64,000 nt of DNA from Curvibacter sp. AEP1-3 (lineage in GTDB: Bacteria; Pseudomonadota; Gammaproteobacteria; Burkholderiales; Burkholderiaceae_C), in assembly GCF_002163715.1 (NCBI RefSeq), contig NZ_CP015698.1, positions 1,488,001 to 1,552,000 on the forward strand. Direction: 5' to 3'. The position numbers and the translations under genes were made by a program. The notes under the pieces are model-generated. The model saw only the letters and a list, made by a program, of their open reading frames with translations. It had not been told where the DNA came from and made no database searches. This document shows, one piece after another, positions 62,530 to 64,000 of the stretch. Numbering within the stretch: position 1 is the stretch's first letter; the number at the start of each line of letters is the position of its first letter.

Positions 62530-62883
62530 TCAAGAACCGCGGTAAGTGGAATAGCTCCAAGGGCTGACCAGCAAAGGCACGTGGTAATGCTGGTCGGTGT
62601 GGGCTACGCCGAAATCCAGCGCCACGCGGTTCAAAAAGTTAGGCTCCGGCAGGGTCACGCCGCGGGCTTTGAAATAGCCGGCCACATCAAACACCAGCCT
62701 GTAGGTGCCTTTTTGCAGGCTGGCGTTGTCATACAGCGGGCCGTCCGGGTTGCGGCCGTCGGTATTCAGCACAAAGCTTTTCACCAGCGTTGCCGCCTCG
62801 CCCTGCGTGGTGTAGAGCGCCACCGACATGCCCGCTGCGGGGGTGCCGTGCATGGTGTCCAGTACGTGCGTGCTCAAGCCCAT
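62530..62883 (-). CDS. uraH: 5-hydroxyisourate hydrolase
   Basis: 117 residues, transthyretin-like. It begins MGLSTHVLDTMHGTPAAGM with the first catalytic His at residue 6, and ends with the diagnostic YRGS. It converts the product of PuuD, 5-hydroxyisourate, to OHCU. The next enzyme, OHCU decarboxylase, is not in the window. It is divergent from a GntR regulator with a palindrome in the gap. Confidence 0.94.
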   Translation of the reverse strand: MGLSTHVLDTMHGTPAAGMSVALYTTQGEAATLVKSFVLNTDGRNPDGPLYDNASLQKGTYRLVFDVAGYFKARGVTLPEPNFLNRVALDFGVAHTDQHYHVPLLVSPWSYSTYRGS

Positions 62884-62909
62884 GGCGCATCCTTGTCGAT
62901 TGAAAATGC

Positions 62910-62925
62910 AAAGTGTATACACTTT
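62910..62925. promoter_or_regulatory. Perfect 16-bp palindrome, candidate GntR operator
   Basis: AAAGTGTATACACTTT between uraH and the GntR regulator gene. It has the TGTATACA core often seen at FadR/FCD-type operators. It could control both uraH and the regulator-puuE operon. Confidence 0.75.
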
Positions 62926-62950
62926 TGCGCAATCTCGGTATCATGACCTG

Positions 62951-63592
62951 ATGGAAACCACAACGACCGGTTTCATCGTGGAGGCCATCACCGCCGCCAT
63001 CGTGGACCACCAGCTCACACCCGGCGCCAAACTGGCCGAGCAAAAGCTTGCGGACCAGTTCGGCGTATCCCGCACGCTGATCCGGCAGGCCTTGTTCCAG
63101 CTCTCGCGCAACCGCCTGATCCGCATGGAGCCTGCACGCGGCGCTTTTGTGGCAGCCCCCTCAGTGGCCGAGGCGAGACAGGTGTTTGCGGTGCGCCGCA
63201 TGCTGGAGGCCGGCATGGTCCGTGCATTCATCGCGGCAGCCAACCCCGAACACATTGATGCCCTGCGCCAGCACATTGCCGAAGAACAAAATGCCGTCCA
63301 TGGCGGCACCATCAGCAACCGCACCGAGTTGCTGGGCGACTTCCATGTACGGATGGCCCAATTGTTGGGCAACGAAGTGCTGGCATTGATGCTGATGGAC
63401 CTTCTCTCACGCTGCTCCCTGATCACACTGATGTACCAGACGAGCGCCTCGGCAGCCCATTCGCACGAGGAGCATGCTGCACTGGTGGATGCTCTGGAAG
63501 CTCGCGATGAAACTTTGGCCCTGCGTTTGATGGACGAGCACCTTCAACACGTAGAAGCCGGCTTGACTTTGCCCCCTGACGAATCGACATGA
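62951..63592 (+). CDS. GntR-family regulator of purine catabolism
   Basis: 213 residues from ATG 62951. Winged HTH at about 7-68 (PGAKLAEQKLADQFGVSRTL, then IRQALFQLSRNRLIRMEPAR), FCD domain from about 80 with VRRMLEAGMVRAFIAAA and LGDFHVRMAQLLGNEVLALM. It overlaps the puuE start by 4 bases (ATGA). A perfect palindrome lies 25 bases upstream of its start. The most likely effector is allantoin or a related ureide (inference). Confidence 0.9.
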   Translation: METTTTGFIVEAITAAIVDHQLTPGAKLAEQKLADQFGVSRTLIRQALFQLSRNRLIRMEPARGAFVAAPSVAEARQVFAVRRMLEAGMVRAFIAAANPEHIDALRQHIAEEQNAVHGGTISNRTELLGDFHVRMAQLLGNEVLALMLMDLLSRCSLITLMYQTSASAAHSHEEHAALVDALEARDETLALRLMDEHLQHVEAGLTLPPDEST

Positions 63593-64000
63593 ATCACACC
63601 TACGACACCACCCAAGCCTACCCCCGCGATCTGGTGGGGTATGGCGAACACGTGCCCCACGCCCAGTGGCCCGGCCAGGCCCGCGTGGCCGTGCAATTCG
63701 TCCTCAACTACGAAGAAGGCGGCGAGAACAGCGTGCTGCACGGAGACGCAGGCTCTGAACAATTCCTCTCCGAAATGTTCAACCCGGCCAGCTATCCAGA
63801 CCGCCACATCAGCATGGAAGGTATTTACGAATACGGCTCACGCGCCGGTGTGTGGCGCATCCTGCGCGAGTTCGAACAACGTGGCTTACCGTTGACGGTA
63901 TTCGGTGTCGGTATGGCACTGGAGCGCTACCCCGAGCTCACCCGCCGCTTGGTGGAGTTAGGCCACGAGATTGCCTGCCACGGCCACCGCTGGATTCACT
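63589..64000 (+). CDS. puuE: Allantoinase PuuE, N-terminal part (runs off the window)
   Basis: The first 137 residues are visible and the frame is still open at the edge. PRDLVGYGEHVPHAQWPG, FVLNYEEGGENSVLHGDAGS, MEGIYEYGSRAGVWRILREF and GHEIACHGHRW identify the polysaccharide-deacetylase-like allantoinase PuuE, which hydrolyses allantoin to allantoate without the metal site of classical allantoinases. It is translationally coupled to the GntR regulator. Confidence 0.93.
   Translation, partial: MNHTYDTTQAYPRDLVGYGEHVPHAQWPGQARVAVQFVLNYEEGGENSVLHGDAGSEQFLSEMFNPASYPDRHISMEGIYEYGSRAGVWRILREFEQRGLPLTVFGVGMALERYPELTRRLVELGHEIACHGHRWIH

Overview
The window is GC-rich, densely coding DNA from a betaproteobacterium, most likely a member of the Comamonadaceae close to Rhodoferax (inference). 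The grounds are the protein families, the uricase-free purine route through PuuD, Bug-type solute receptors, and a dispersed short repeat of a kind I remember from that family. No tRNA, rRNA, CRISPR array, insertion sequence or phage gene was seen. No gap between genes exceeds 300 bases.

Positions 1-18786 form a signalling block. A histidine kinase (cut by the window edge), a CheY-like regulator and a large three-PAS kinase run rightwards. They face a leftward set with two unusual regulators that carry an N-terminal MerR/excisionase-type HTH and a C-terminal receiver, plus a soluble kinase paralogous to the PAS kinase. Upstream of these lies a leftward chemosensory operon (18786 to 6383): CheY, a soluble receptor with two signalling tips (DosM-like), a protein of three CheW domains, CheB, a HEAT-repeat protein, CheR, CheY, CheA, a STAS-like small protein, CheY, a membrane MCP-like protein with a CheZ-like helix, and ParA. 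No flagellar or pilus gene is present. The parts suggest a cytoplasmic chemoreceptor array, positioned by ParA, whose output may be transcriptional.

Positions 18905-26928 hold unrelated housekeeping genes: a DUF218 protein, a CNNM/CorC-type transporter, ApaH, RhlE, a YpfJ metallopeptidase, a dCMP-deaminase-type protein, a lipoprotein and an MFS exporter. QueD and QueE (28410-29449) sit a little further on, inside the purine region.

Positions 27015-45345 and 59785-64000 are purine salvage and catabolism: guanine deaminase, adenine-type deaminase, an NdmA-like Rieske oxygenase, a BMP-family nucleoside ABC transporter, a LysR regulator, xanthine dehydrogenase (xdhAB, with xdhC far away), a Crp-type regulator, glycerate 2-kinase, 8-oxoguanine deaminase, urate hydroxylase PuuD, HIU hydrolase, a GntR regulator and allantoinase PuuE (cut by the window end). 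Embedded between the halves (45444-57725) is a uronate/glucarate/galactarate cluster: GudD, a FadR-type regulator, uronate dehydrogenase, a lactonase, a TRAP transporter, a Bug receptor, GarD, GarL, GarR and a second TRAP receptor. Both pathways can meet at tartronate semialdehyde and glycerate, which GarR and glycerate kinase would carry into central metabolism.

A ~55-bp dispersed repeat occurs at least ten times between 5.5 and 60 kb, both between genes and in frame inside xdhA, xdhB, guaD, gckA, puuD and apaH.
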